64,000 nucleotides of DNA from Macrothele yani (taxonomy: Eukaryota > Arthropoda > Arachnida > Araneae > Macrothelidae): assembly GCA_039090855.1 (NCBI GenBank), contig CM077011.1:17919001-17983000 (forward strand), given 5' to 3'. Positions 53,301 to 64,000 of this stretch are shown here, in pieces. Made by a program: the position numbers and the translations under genes. The notes beneath the pieces are model-generated. The model had not been told where the DNA came from. It ran no database searches and worked only from the letters and a program-made list of their open reading frames with translations. The stretch's first letter is position 1; each line of letters begins with the position of its first letter.

Positions 53301-56300
53301 GACCCTTAATTGCAGAGGGTTCGCTAGCCCCCTAGCGAATGCTCTTGTAATGGAAGACCTCTCGCCCCTCGGGGCCGATCTGTTACTACTACAAGAAACA
53401 AACTGCCATTCCTCCACTCTGTTTACTCGCTGGCGTGGTAGCGATTATGTGTTCCATCATGCTTTCCGCTACTCATCTCATGGTGGACTTGCTATCGGAA
53501 TATATCAACATTTCCGATCCACCCTCACTGCACTCTCAGTGCAGAACTTATGCCGAGATTTACTCCAGCAAGTCTCCTTCACAGTTGGCGGAGCTCGATT
53601 TCACATCTTTAATGTGTATATTCCATGCACCTCTATTCATTTATCCATCTTGTTCACCAAACTCCGTCAAGCTCTCTCGAAAGTCTCACCTTCGGATCGT
53701 GTGCTCTTGGGTGGAGACTTCAATTGCACCTTTGACCCGGCTCTGGATCGCTCTCCTTCGTCACGAGAACGTCGGACGGATCTCGTCGCTCTACTCCATG
53801 ACCTTGTTGCTGATTTCTCCTTCACCGATGCTTATAGGCGCCTTCATCCACAAGAGACCTCACACACGTGGCGCTCGTCTGGGAGTCAGCTTCCATCAAC
53901 TGCACGCTTGGATCGGGTTTACGTTTCCACACCGCTTCTTGCGTCTATTACCGAGTTGCAACATCTACCTACTGCTTCCTCAGACCACTGCACGGTCACC
54001 CTCACAGTGTTTGTCGAAAGTCTCGGCGTCACTCCCTCGGACTGTACGTCCGTGGACATTTGACTCCAATCACCTCACTGATCCTGAATTTTGTGCCTCT
54101 GTCCGTTCTTTCCTCGCTGCTCGTCGCGCAGGGTTGCATTCCGTACCCTGTACCTTGACGTATTGGCTTCGTGTCAAGCATCAGCTCCTCTTACATATCA
54201 AGCAACTTTCCTTCACCATGAAGACTTCTAGTCAGATGCGCCTCGATCACGCCAGGCAGATGCTCGCTCTGATTGGGTTATCAGATCCGCTTTTTCCAGC
54301 ATGTCAGGTGGAGCTCCAGGCTTTGCTGAAACCTCTTGCGCAGCAAGCACTTTTATGTCTGCGCATTAAACATCGCAATCCGGAGAAATGCACCTATGAT
54401 TTTCTAACATCAATGGAATCTGCACGTAAGTCTTCTACCTCGCTTCGTCATCTTCGCCTCCCCTCTGGCGAAATCACATCCGATTCGGCAGCGATTTGCT
54501 CTCACGTTCGTCAGTTCTATACCACCAAGTTCAGTGAAACTCTTCCCTCTTCTCCCTCTGCTCTCCCCCATCTTCTCAATAACCTGCCTCAAGTTCCGTC
54601 TCATCTTGGTCACAGCCTGTCTCTTTCACCCACATCCACGGAGGTGTCCGACACCTTCTCTTCCCTTAACCCCCATGCCGCTCCGGGTCCGGACGGCCTC
54701 TCTTTTCCTTTTTACCGTGCGTTCTTGCCTCTTTTGTTGCCTTTTCTCCTCTCCGCTTTTTCTGCTGCATTTAACTGCTCCCCCTCCCGAGGAGTTTCAC
54801 GGACGCACATGTGGTCCTATTTCCCAAGAAGGGTGACCCTCTTGACTTAGGAAATTGGCGCCCCATTTCTCTTCTCAATCAAGATTATAAACTCTATACT
54901 AAGCTTCTTTCCCGTCAACTAAACTCTATCCTCCCTCACGTCCTTGCTGACTCTCAAACCTATACTGTTCCTGGCCGTTCTCTTTCCTGCAATGTTAAAC
55001 TTCTTCGCGATCTCATTCATCTTGCCAAGACTCATTCTGAACCTCTTGCTCTCCTTTCCTTAGACCTCCGTTCCGCTTTCGATAATATCTCACACGCCTA
55101 TTTAACACAAACCCTGCTACACTTTGGCTTTCCTCCACAATTTGTCTCCGTTCTTCTCTCCCTCTACCGGGACGCCTTTTTCCATGTCAAGACGGCATCT
55201 TTTCTCACAGCACATGTTTCCTTCAAGCGGGGAGTTCGTCAAGGCTGCCCGCTTTCTGGTCAACTGTTTGCGATTGCCGTCGAGCCTTTTCTACGCTGTC
55301 TGCAAACATCTCTCTTAGCACAACTTCCACCACCAGTTGCCAGCTCACGGTATCACTCAGTCATTTACTATGCTTATGCAGATGACATCACCGTCTGCAT
55401 TCGTAGCTACTCACAGTTCCAACTGCTTCGTCGTTTGTTCTCCGCATATGCTTCATGTTCTGCAGCTGAACTGAATACGTCTAAGAGCACTGGATTGTGG
55501 TGCGGGTCGTGGTCCAATCGCTTGGATGCTCCACGGGGGGCCACATGGTCATCCACTACCCAACGCTTCCTGGGTGTGCACTTAGGCGCACCACAAGCTA
55601 CATCCAGTGCAACTCGCTCGGAACTCCATCCTTGCCTCCTCCGCACAGCTGTATTCTGGTGTCGCGCGCAGTTCTGTACGTCCTACTACCAGCGTGCAAA
55701 TTTCACCAGGACATACCTTCTGTCCATCTGCAAGCATTCTTGGATTGCATCTACGACCGCGTTTTTCTATCTCCAGGAGGTTACACACTGCCTTACTCGA
55801 GTAATGTGGGCGGGTCATCACTGGATTAACGTCCACTAGCTTTGTGCTCCTCCCTCCTATGGTGGTGCTGGCCTACCTGATGTCCCGCTGTGCTACAAAG
55901 CAAGCCGAGTGATCAACTTCATTCACCTTTTCACGGCTCCAGTGGCTTCCGCAGTTCAGGTACGTGACGTTCTTGCCTCCTTGCGTAACCTACATTTTTC
56001 CTTTCTTTCTTTAGTTCTCATGGATTGCTGTCCTTTCCCCCTTCCCCTCCAAACTCCCACCTGCATATTCTGAAGCCCTCACTCACCTTCGCTCTCTTCT
56101 CCCCCTCATTCGCTCCCCTCCCTCTTCAACTCTAGAGCTTCTTTCTGAACCCCTCTTCTTCAACTCTCTTGTTCATCCACCCATCTCCCCTGTTTTTCAT
56201 TCCCCTCTTGGCTCCGAGCATTTGTAGTAACTGTACAAGACCTTACTAACTCGGATCTATCCTGGCGCCCTTTCTCTGGCCTCCCCTGCTATTCTCTCGT

Positions 56301-57120
56301 CCCCATCCGCCCATTTGGTCTATGACTCTCTACTAACTGCACTTCTTTCGCTTTTCCCTGATCGTGTCTCCCCCACCGGTCTCGTCTCTGTCTTTTCTGC
56401 CCCTCTTCCGCTGCCGTTTTTCCTCCGACTCACAAACTCGGTTCTTCCTCTCTCCTCTCTCTCTCCTCTAAATCTCTTTATCGTTTTCTAATGCACCTTG
56501 CCACCCCTTCACCGCTTTCTATTCTGGAGGTTCCCCCTGTTTCTCTTCCTCTTGTCTGGGCCGCTGCCCGCTCACCCTTATCTGCCCCTCTTGAAATTAA
56601 TACCCACTGGCTCTTTTTGCATAATCGCTTCCCTGTTCCGTATTTTCTCTTTCGCATGTCTCTTCTCTCCTCCCCTCTCTGCTCCTTCTGCGCACAGGAT
56701 GCAGACGTTTCTCACGTCTACCTTTACTGTCCCATCCTGATGCCTCTCCTCCACCAGGCTTTCCGGATTGCCAGTCGCTCTTGTTCTCAAGATATTCCGT
56801 TCACTGCCTACAGACATCTTCTTCTGCGGGCTCATCCACCTACGCCTCTTCCGTCAGTATGTGCCTATCTTTTCGTGCTGGTTAAACACGTTATTTACGT
56901 ATACCTTCAACAACTCCGCAGCGTTTCCTCGCCGGTCTCTTTACACCAGGCCAGCGCAGCACTTTTGTGCCATTTTCAAGATCGGATGCTTTCTCGACTC
57001 CGCCTGGAGTACCAGTCGGCTTCTTCCAGTCTTCGAGAAGCCACCTTCTATGCTACCTATGCGCCGGCCGCTCCATGTTTTGCGGTTGATTCTGGACTGC
57101 TACACCTATCAGTACCCTAG
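53251..57120 (+). pseudogene. Tx1-type ORF2: endonuclease and reverse transcriptase
   Basis: Endonuclease from about 53290: KVTTLNCRGFASPLANALVM, LLLQETNCHSSTLF, LLGGDFNCTFDPALD and SSDHCTVTL. It ends in a stop at 54063 and continues shifted with PHAAPGPDGLSFPFYRAF. A further shift near 54811 opens the reverse transcriptase: LGNWRPISLLNQDYKLYTKL, SLDLRSAFDNIS, GVRQGCPLSGQLFAI and YYAYADDITVC. After 55839 the frame breaks again; 56491-57120 carries the C-terminal zinc motif CSFCAQDADVSHVYLYC. Active-site residues are kept; at least three frameshifts disable it. Confidence 0.85.
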
Positions 57121-57644
57121 AACATTTTACACCTCCTTTGCTGAGTTTCCGTGGCACCCTGGTGCCCTCCTGCATTCTACGACTCGTGCAATCCACGCTA
57201 CCGTTGAATTGTGAATGCTAATGCCATCTCAGTGTATTTTCATGCTTACTCGTGTACATTACTTACTTTCACCCCGCCTGTATTATGTTGCTTTGGTGCC
57301 CTCGTTAAATAACTTTCACAATTGTGCACGCTGTGTTTTTATCTCATGTTTGTAATGTTTTACCTTCACGGCGGTGTTTGTGCTGTTCTTTTTCTAATTG
57401 TGTACTATTGTTTCGCCTGTGTTATCCTGTAAATCATGCCCAGCCAATGTCTTGTGACACGATGTGTTTCTCTCTGTCACTTCTGCAATTTTTATTCAAT
57501 AAGCTTTGCTTGCAGCATTTGTTATTCATCCCCATTGTCATTGCAGTGTATATAACATCATGTTTTAACAGTTTTGTATTATTTCCCAGTGAGACGCCCA
57601 ATACTGTACGTCTCCCTCTTATGTTTCCTTATGATAAATAATAA

Positions 57645-58544
57645 TAAAGCGATTCTGAAACATTGCTTTATGGCTCGGTGCATTATACTGCTGGTACCCA
57701 TAAGGTTCGGTTCCATAGTGTTGCCACAGAGTTGGTAGGGCATAATTGTCCAGAATATCAAGGTAGACATGCTGTTTAACAGGTTTGTCCACGATAAACA
57801 ATGGGCTGGGACCATACCACGAAAAACAACTCCACACGAGTACACTGCCAGCTCCAAACTTGACCGTAGGAACAGTAAACTGTGATAAATAGCGTACACC
57901 CGGCTGCCGCCATACCCACACACGGCCATCTGACAGATGGATCGTGTGTCTGCCTTCAACAGTCCATAGGACCCATTTCCGTTGATCTACGGTCCACGAT
58001 AAATGTTCTTTACACCATGATAAACGACCAGTAGCATTCCGAGTGGAGATGAAAAGCTTATGAGCAGGCGCATGACCTACTGTAATCCATGGAATGAAGT
58101 TCTCTCCGAATGGTACGTATACATACCGAAGTTCCAGCATTTTTATTCACCTGTAGACTGAGGCCTTGTGCAGTACTCCGTCGATTAGCTGTAACGACTC
58201 TCCTGAGGCTTCGACCTCCTCCATCACAGATATTCTTTGGTCTGCCGGTACGTTTTGCTGCTTCAGACACGCCATGTGTCTTCCACTTATTCAGTACATC
58301 CACACCAGTCGACTTGGGTGTGTTTAAACGCCTCTCGGTTAGTTTCTCTTATGGACAACACACTGATATAACACCCAACAATCTTTTCTTTCTCAAAGTT
58401 TGTTCTCTCCCGTCGCGACATTTTCACTCAACCTCACAGTGCGATATAATCGTGGTAAGCTATAGGCTTGTTTTTATACCGCTTGCAGCTGTACCGCGCA
58501 TCTTAATGACGCAGGGATGTGCGGTGACTTTTGTCAATTTAGTG
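57645..58544 (-). mobile_element. Tc1 family 1, 5' two thirds, minus strand
   Basis: 5' terminal repeat ends at 58544 with TA at 58545-58546, reading CACTAAATTGACAAAAGTCA on the minus strand. Coding blocks match 15390-16639: VLNKWKTHGVSEAAKRTGRP, GGGRSLRRVVTANRRSTAQG, WTVDQRKWVLWTVEGRHTIH, VPTVKFGAGSVLVWSCFSWY and YGYQQYNAPSHKAMFQNR. The second catalytic aspartate is tyrosine (QQYNAP), and the first is not seen. The 3' third is missing at 57645 where the LINE ends. A further ACTATATTGACAAAAAG right after 58545 may be a trace of another end. Confidence 0.85.
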
Positions 58545-58559
58545 TACTATATTGACAAA

Positions 58560-58727
58560 AAGCAATATGTGTACAGACTCCCATAATAAAAATGAAAACA
58601 GCAAACCAGAAAGGACAAAGAAGGCAAAAAACAACAACAAAGTACGACCGGATTGTAATCGACGGGGGAAGGGGTATTAATCCGGTAAAAGTGGCTTTTC
58701 ATAATACCAGTGAACGGCCGGTGACCA
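58560..58727. other. No feature recognised
   Basis: Spacer between the Tc1 copy and the tandem duplication. Confidence 0.4.
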
Positions 58728-58975
58728 ATGCCCACTGGTAAATACTCTCTAAGCCACAGATCATGAACAAGGTAAAACATAAAACACAAAATGTGCAACT
58801 AGAACATATCTTCGTAAATGAGCACCAAAAAGCCACTCATTATAGGAGACAATGCCCACTGGTAAATACTCTCTAAGATACAGATCATGAACGACAAGTT
58901 AAAACATAAAACACAAAATGTGCAACTAGAACGTATCTTCGTAAATGAGCACCAAAAAGCCACTCATTATAGGAA
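58728..58975. repeat. Direct tandem duplication of about 124 bp
   Basis: CAATGCCCACTGGTAAATAC ... CCACTCATTATAGGA occurs twice (about 58728-58850 and 58852-58975) with only a few differences, so it is recent. Confidence 0.9.
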
Positions 58976-59621
58976 ATCAACGGTATATTTTTATTTATTA
59001 ACAGTCTTGATTGACTTAGTAACCCGACCTGACCCAAAGATAAACACGGACCACACCCGAAAAAGCTCTCCGTAGGGGGTGTCTTACGTACGTTATCCGG
59101 AAATCAAACAAACGTATAATTAGAACGTATAATTTACTCACTAACTTAAAGGAAGTAATGAAACTGTCCTTCATTTACAAGACGTAACCTAACTGTTTTA
59201 CGCATCACATGTTTTCAAATACGAGTACATTTGCGGGTTTCACAAAGTCCCTCAGCAGTAATATTAAGATTGTCCCACCTAATTTTGATGGCGCTACAGT
59301 CAAAATTTTTGAATTACGTAACCTGTTGCATGTTTAATTTCAGTTTTTGTTGCTTTCTTGATAACATATCTTCAGAATATGTTTCACGGCAACACCAATT
59401 TTCACAAGTTTATGATGAGTTGAAAGTTTCCAAAATGTGGATGTTGTTTTCATCATTGCCCCTCAGAAGAAAGGGACACTCTTCCTTACGAGGACAGACT
59501 TCCCTTAACTTGCATGACAAATTATTTTTTAGTCCGAGGGCACCAATATCACGCACAAAATTCCGCAGTTAGGAATTTTCTACTAAAAAAAATTTTTTTT
59601 TTTTTTGCTTTTCAAAAATAG
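58976..59621. other. No feature recognised
   Basis: No coding motif. A T run lies at about 59590-59608. Confidence 0.4.
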
Positions 59622-59835
59622 AACGCCGCCCCGGTGGCGTAGTGGTCTAAGCGATGGCTTCTTACCATTCGTCCCAGAAGGGTCAGGGTTCGAATCCCGG
59701 TGAGTCATGGATGTTGTGTTTGTCTTACTGCGCTGGCTCTCTCCCTTCCCTGGAACCAGTGACCCTAAATTAGGGACGGGCGATTGCTTATAGCCCATTG
59801 AGTTGCTCACGGTGGTCGTTAAACGTACAATCCAA
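59622..59835 (+). mobile_element. SINE family A, well preserved
   Basis: GCCGCCCCGGTGGCGTAGTG, GTCTAAGCGATGGC, B box GGGTTCGAATCCC, TGTCTTACTGCGCTGGCTCT, GGGACGGGCGATTGCTTATA, GGTCGTTAAAC. It differs at few positions from the copies at 18404 and 34651. Target-site duplication unclear. Confidence 0.85.
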
Positions 59836-59959
59836 AAAAAATATAGGACTGAAATAAACCGGGTCGAAATCGGGTCAGGAACACCGCCCTGTTTGTCCCG
59901 CAAAAAATTGTCGACCCGTTGAGCGGCTGACATGTGACCCTTTTCCATCTCTGACCCGG

Positions 59960-60023
59960 TCAAGTCTCGGATGAATGGTCATTAGCCAGCGCTTAGACCA
60001 CTGCGCCACCGGGACAGCTCGCG
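59960..60023 (-). mobile_element. SINE family A, head only
   Basis: Minus strand starts GCTGTCCCGGTGGCGCAGTG, continues GTCTAAGCGCTGGC and stops near 59960 before the B box. It faces the previous SINE. Confidence 0.65.
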
Positions 60024-60489
60024 TGACGTTACTAAAGGAGGGAAATCATCTCTCTAATGTCATTGGCCTACCTTCCAGATACTTTGGTTCAGTCTCTGCT
60101 GACGATTCCAGTTGATCATTCAATCTAAGAGTACTGGAACGAAAACTCAGTGAGTTGTAACTTTTAAGCCAATGCCACGTTGAACTGGCTACAGACTCAA
60201 CAATTTTCAGAAGCTTAACTTGTCATTTTTTTGTAGGACTTCCGTCCACAGTGAGTAGAGTTTAGGTCCCAGCCACTTTTGTGCAGGACACAGAAACGGA
60301 AGGAATGAGAGCAAGTCTAGCGACTTTGACAGAACAGTTTGTAGTGAGATTAGAGTACAGTAGATGGCGCCAACGTACAAGTACGATGTTGCACACACAG
60401 GGGTGAGAAAATTTAAGGGGGGGCATAGGAAAGGATACCCATTTAACCAGTGGGTCCAGAGTGAGGGCCGTCACTTAACGTGCTCGTCC
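60024..60489. other. No feature recognised
   Basis: No coding motif or repeat recognised. Confidence 0.4.
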
Positions 60490-60620
60490 GATGCACGGCG
60501 AATATTCAGCGATTGATAGTAAATCACACCATCTCTGAAAGATCAGCCCAGGTTTAAACCTGAGGACCTTGCATTGATAGTCTGAATCGCTAACCACTAA
60601 TCCATCAGCAGCTTTCATAC
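60490..60620 (-). mobile_element. tRNA-derived SINE head, family B-like
   Basis: Minus strand: GCTGCTGATGGATTAGTGGT continues TAGCG (A-box-like), and GTCCTCAGGTTTAAACCTGG holds a B-box-like segment. The A box resembles that of the copy at 17133. No tail recognised. Confidence 0.5.
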
Positions 60621-61167
60621 TGAATCTTAATATTATATAAGCTCCTCAGGGCACTGGTTGCTGACACGTGCGGTATTATAGGCCAGCGAACGCCGGGTAG
60701 AGGCAAACCCGTCTCCTTTAACGTTTTCCTGCTTAACAATCTACGGTATATTTGAGATTATAAAATGCAGAAATTGGTACAAATATGAAAATGGCCGAAG
60801 TTATTGTTTTTGAGCAAGGACCTGTTAGCCCTGAATGCAAAACCAGGTGTGGCGCTGGGTTTTCTAAAGTGTTCACCAATTTAGTCGCCAAATTTAATTC
60901 CTCAAAGCGTTATAACACTATGAAAAGGTAATCGCCAAAGCTTTTTTACATCTCCAAAACGAGTTTTTCGCAAATTGCGAAGACGGCGATCGGCAGCGCG
61001 ACCCGTGCAAAGCCATTCATCTTGTTTATCTAATTTACCATTTTGCTTTCAGTACTGTTAGTACTGAATGCAAAATATCACAGCGATAGACCAGGTGAAG
61101 GAATTTGTGCATTCAGCATGCATGTTTGGTGGCAGAAACTCTTCCATTACAAAGCTTAAAGTTTTGT
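60621..61167. other. No feature recognised
   Basis: Flank of the RTE copy. No coding motif. Confidence 0.4.
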
Positions 61168-62325
61168 AGATCATATCCACGTACTGAGAGAACTATTTAA
61201 TTGAAAGAGCGAGGGAATATGAACTTCCATTGTGCATAGCTTTTATCGATTATGAAAAGGCCTTTGCTTCAGTGAAACCATCAGCAGTTACAATGGCTTT
61301 GAAAACCTGCGATGTTGAAGATGCATACATTAATATTATTAATAACATCTAAGAAGATACAAGTGCAAAGATTCGGCCGTTTGAGAATACAGCACACATA
61401 AAAATTGGAATGGAAGTGAGACAAGGTGACACCATTTCTCCCAAGCTCTTTAATGCCAAATTGAAAAGTGTCTTTCAATCACTGAACTGGGAAAACAAAG
61501 GGATAAAGATTAATGGAGATTATCGAACTCCCTTTCGTTTTTCTCATGACGTAGTCATTTTGGCAACTACCCCATCAGAACTGCAGAGTCTGATACAAGA
61601 ACTTGCTGACAAGAGTAAAGAAGTGGGATTAAAAATGAACTTTCAGAAGATAAAAGTGATGTACAATGCTTTTACAAGAAATGATGATTTATCAATTGAT
61701 GGAGAGAAGCTGGAGATAACAGATGCGTACGTTTATCTTGGACAGCAGATATCAAGTGAGGGTCACATTGATGAAGAAATTATTCGGCGTATAAAACTTG
61801 CCTGGAGAGCCTTTGGAAGAAACAGAATAAATTTCAAGAGCAATATGCCATTAAGTCTTAAAAGAAAATTGTTTGATCAGTGCATCCTTCCAGTGCTTAC
61901 GTATGGTGCAGAGACGTGGACCTTAACTAAAAGAAACATACAAAGGCTGTTGACGACTCAAAGAAACATGGAGAGGTGCATGCTTGGTGTAACAAGGAGA
62001 GATAAGAAGAGGAATACGTGGATCAGAAAAATGACAAGAGTGGAAGACATCATGATCAAAGAAAAATGCCTGAAATGGCAATGGGCTGGACATACTGCCA
62101 GAAGGACAGACCGTCGATGGACAGTCGAAAATTTAGATTTGATTCCAAGGGACAGGAAAAGACCCAAAAGAAGACCACATGGAAGATGGGTGGATGAAAT
62201 TCGAAAGTATGCGGGAGTAACATGTAGGAGACTAGCACAAGACAGACCGTTGTGGAAGAGGCTTGGAGAGATCTTCGTCCAGCAGTGGATTGATAATGGT
62301 TGACAATGATGATGATGATGATATC
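61168..62325 (+). mobile_element. RTE LINE copy 2, 5'-truncated inside the reverse transcriptase
   Basis: Starts at TAGATCATATCCACG, which corresponds to about 8417 in the copy at 7.6 kb, and ends with the ATG/GAT tail. Frame breaks near 61193 (small insertion) and a stop at about 61350. From 61410 one frame runs 297 codons to WIDNG. The catalytic FADD motif reads FSHD here (FRFSHDVVIL), so the polymerase would be dead. The tryptophan codon lost in copy 1 is kept here. No target-site duplication seen. Confidence 0.85.
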
Positions 62326-62934
62326 TCCTGAATTATTCTTATTTGAAAAAACTCTTTTTGCCCCTGGCATTTTCCGCTATGAGAAATATATTGTGCACAG
62401 TTTTTGATTTTTCGTGATACACATTTCAGGAGCTAATAGACATAAGTTCTTTTTATATTCCTGGATGTTTTACCGATTGTAGATATAAGTTTGATTTTTT
62501 GTAACTAGTTCAATTCACCGTGAAGTACACTACGCACATATTGCGTTTTTTAAATTTTGTCCAGTTCTTCCTTAGGAGTCGTACGAACCTTCACTTTTCC
62601 GCTGGTTTTTTTTTTTTTTTTTTTTTTGTTCAAATTTTTTGTGTGTCGGAAATAATTCAACATACGTGCATATTGGACAAGAGAATTCGGTGCCGTCCTT
62701 CTTGTTTTTTATATTCATTCAAAAAATATGCTGAGAAAGAAAACGGAGCAGAATTCCTTCCTTATACTGCAGAGAGGGAAATCATTCCGCTAAACAAGAG
62801 CAACAAACTGATTACTCAACGTACATTTAGTTCTTTTAAATATACGTGGAAGAAAACAGTCTTTGCAGAGCAACAGCAGCTTCTGTGAAATATGATAACT
62901 TAATGAAAGAATACCTTCAGAACTAATTTTTGCG
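62326..62934. other. No gene recognised; T run
   Basis: AT-rich with a T run at about 62607-62628. A 122-codon open frame (62520-62888) contains that run and shows no domain. Confidence 0.4.
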
Positions 62935-63190
62935 TATATATATATATCAGGCAATGAGTTGGACAAATCCTTAGAAGAAAGGAATACCAATGGAGAAACG
63001 AAATGTTTGATTGCATACCAAGAGACAGCAAAAGACCCAGAACAAAACCACTTGGAAGATGGATAAATGAAATTCGAAAACTTGCCGATGTAACATGATG
63101 GAAATTAGCTCAAGACAGATATTTGCAGGAAAGAACTTGGCCAGCAGCAGGTAGTCGGTAATTGTTGATATTGATGATGATATATACCCT
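62935..63190 (+). mobile_element. Old RTE 3' end fragment
   Basis: GCAAAAGACCCAGAACAAAA, GGAAGATGGATAAATGAAAT and CAAGACAGATATTTGCAGG match, with many changes, the last 200 bp of the RTE copies, followed by a decayed GAT-rich tail. Much more diverged than its neighbours. The junction sequence TGTTGATATTGATG ... ATATACCCTTCCAGGAA is repeated once (63165-63196 and 63201-63226). Confidence 0.7.
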
Positions 63191-63226
63191 TCCAGGAAAT
63201 TGTTGATATTGATGTTATATACCCTT

Positions 63227-63950
63227 CCAGGAACTTGCTGACAAGAGTAAAGAAGTGGGATTAAAAATGAACTTTCAGAAGACAAAAGTGATGTTCAATG
63301 CTTTTACAAGAAATGAAGATTTATCAATTGATGGAGAAAAGCTGGAGATAACAGACACGTACATTTATCTAGGACAGCAGATATCAAATGAGGGTAACAT
63401 TAATGAAGAAATTAATCGGCGTATAAAACTTGCCTGGAGAGCTTTTGGAAGAAACAGCATAATTTTCAAGAGCAATATGCCATTATGTCTTAAAAGAAAA
63501 GTGTTTGATCAATGCATCCTTCCAGTACTAACGTATATGCAGAGACGTGGACCTTAACTAAAAGAGACATACAAAGGCTGCAGACAACTCAAAGTAGCAT
63601 GGAGAGATGCATGCTTGGTGTAACCAGGAGAGATAAGAAGAGGAACTCGTGGATCCGAAAAATGACAAGAGTGGAAAACATCATGGTCAGAGTTAAATCC
63701 CTGAAATGGCAATGGGCTGGACATACTGCCAGAAGGACAGACCATCGATGGACAGCCGAAATTTTAGATTGATTCCAAGGGACAGGAAAAGACCCAGAAG
63801 AAGACCACATGGGAGATGGGTGGATGAAATTCGAAAGTATGCAGGGGTGACATGGAGGAGACTGGCACAAGACAGACCGTTGTGGAGGAAACTTGGGGAG
63901 ACCTTCGTCCAGCAGTGGATTGATAATGGATGATGATGATGATGATGATG
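63227..63950 (+). mobile_element. RTE LINE copy 3 with perfect 10-bp target-site duplication
   Basis: ATATACCCTT occurs at 63217-63226 and 63951-63960, directly at both ends. The 724-bp insert starts within the reverse transcriptase region, after the FADD motif, and encodes ELADKSKEVGLKMNFQKTKV to WIDNG. Two small deletions shift the frame (near 63533 and 63770). Very similar to copy 1. This is a short, recent-looking retrotransposition event with its GAT tail (63930-63950). Confidence 0.92.
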
Positions 63951-64000
63951 ATATACCCTTTTATAATTTTACATAAATGTAGTAACACATATTCACACAA

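Larger units (their letters stand above)
52321..57643 (+). mobile_element. Tx1/L1-type LINE, 5'-truncated
   Basis: Plus-strand order: ORF1 C-terminal part with a CCHC knuckle, ORF2 with endonuclease, reverse transcriptase and a C-terminal zinc motif, then a 3' untranslated region ending AATAATAATAAA. The start coincides with the end of the Tc1-like copy. ATAAAGGGAT (52311-52320) and ATAAAGCGAT (57644-57653) could be a 10-bp target-site duplication with one mismatch, but the A-rich tail makes this uncertain. The Tx1/L1 assignment rests on the RT and EN motif style and is moderate. Confidence 0.75.

Noticed and set aside
1..64000. CRISPR array, prophage, operon or bacterial defence system
   Set aside because: No regular spacer-repeat array, no phage or bacterial gene, and all gene content is of eukaryotic mobile elements.

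Overview
The window looks like repeat-dense eukaryotic nuclear DNA, most likely from an arthropod. The evidence is the transposon mix: Tc1, Tc3 and mariner DNA transposons, non-LTR retrotransposons of the RTE, I and Tx1/L1 types, Penelope-like elements with GIY-YIG domains, tRNA-derived SINEs, a Helitron remnant and large minisatellites. A chelicerate is possible but is only inferred. I see no convincing host gene, no rRNA, no CRISPR array, no operon and no bacterial feature. Almost every coding signal belongs to a mobile element, and most are broken by stops, frameshifts, truncations or lost catalytic residues.

Layout. 0-7 kb: four mariner remnants and a head-to-head pair of Penelope-like 3' ends. 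7.5-9.6 kb: a 5'-truncated RTE LINE with 13-bp target-site duplications. 10.8-11.4 kb: a tandem array whose unit is the 3' end of a Tc1 transposase gene. 12-13.1 kb and 15.4-16.6 kb: two Tc1 elements, with a Helitron-like remnant between them. 17-20 kb: SINEs and a mariner remnant. 20.6-22.9 and 24.3-25.1 kb: two minisatellites with unit lengths near 42 bp. 25.1-28.2 kb: a mariner-type unit with long inverted repeats, split by a younger Tc1. 29-33 kb: a Tc3-like copy, an inverted transposase chimera, a SINE and a Tc1. 33.2-33.9 kb: a Penelope-like fragment split by a MITE. 34.6-35.9 kb: a mariner-like element with about 325-bp terminal inverted repeats and a SINE inside one arm. 36-39 kb: no gene seen.

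40.0-50.6 kb is the largest structure. Two inverted arms of about 1.25 kb enclose an old Penelope-like region, and a nearly intact I-type LINE (5.87 kb, 11-bp target-site duplication) has landed inside it. 51-52.3 kb: a Tc1 with all catalytic residues, broken mainly by frameshifts. 52.3-57.6 kb: a Tx1/L1-type LINE. 57.6-58.5 kb: a Tc1 on the minus strand. 59.6-60.6 kb: SINEs. 61.2-64 kb: three RTE 3' fragments, the last with a perfect 10-bp target-site duplication.

The interest lies in insertion order and composite structures, not in a working pathway. The best candidates for something undescribed are the 10.5-kb inverted-repeat structure, the tandem array made from a transposase gene end, the inverted Penelope-like pairs, and the long-inverted-repeat mariner units. 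No sequence search was possible, so family names rest on recognised protein motifs and gene ends are approximate unless a target-site duplication or terminal repeat fixes them.
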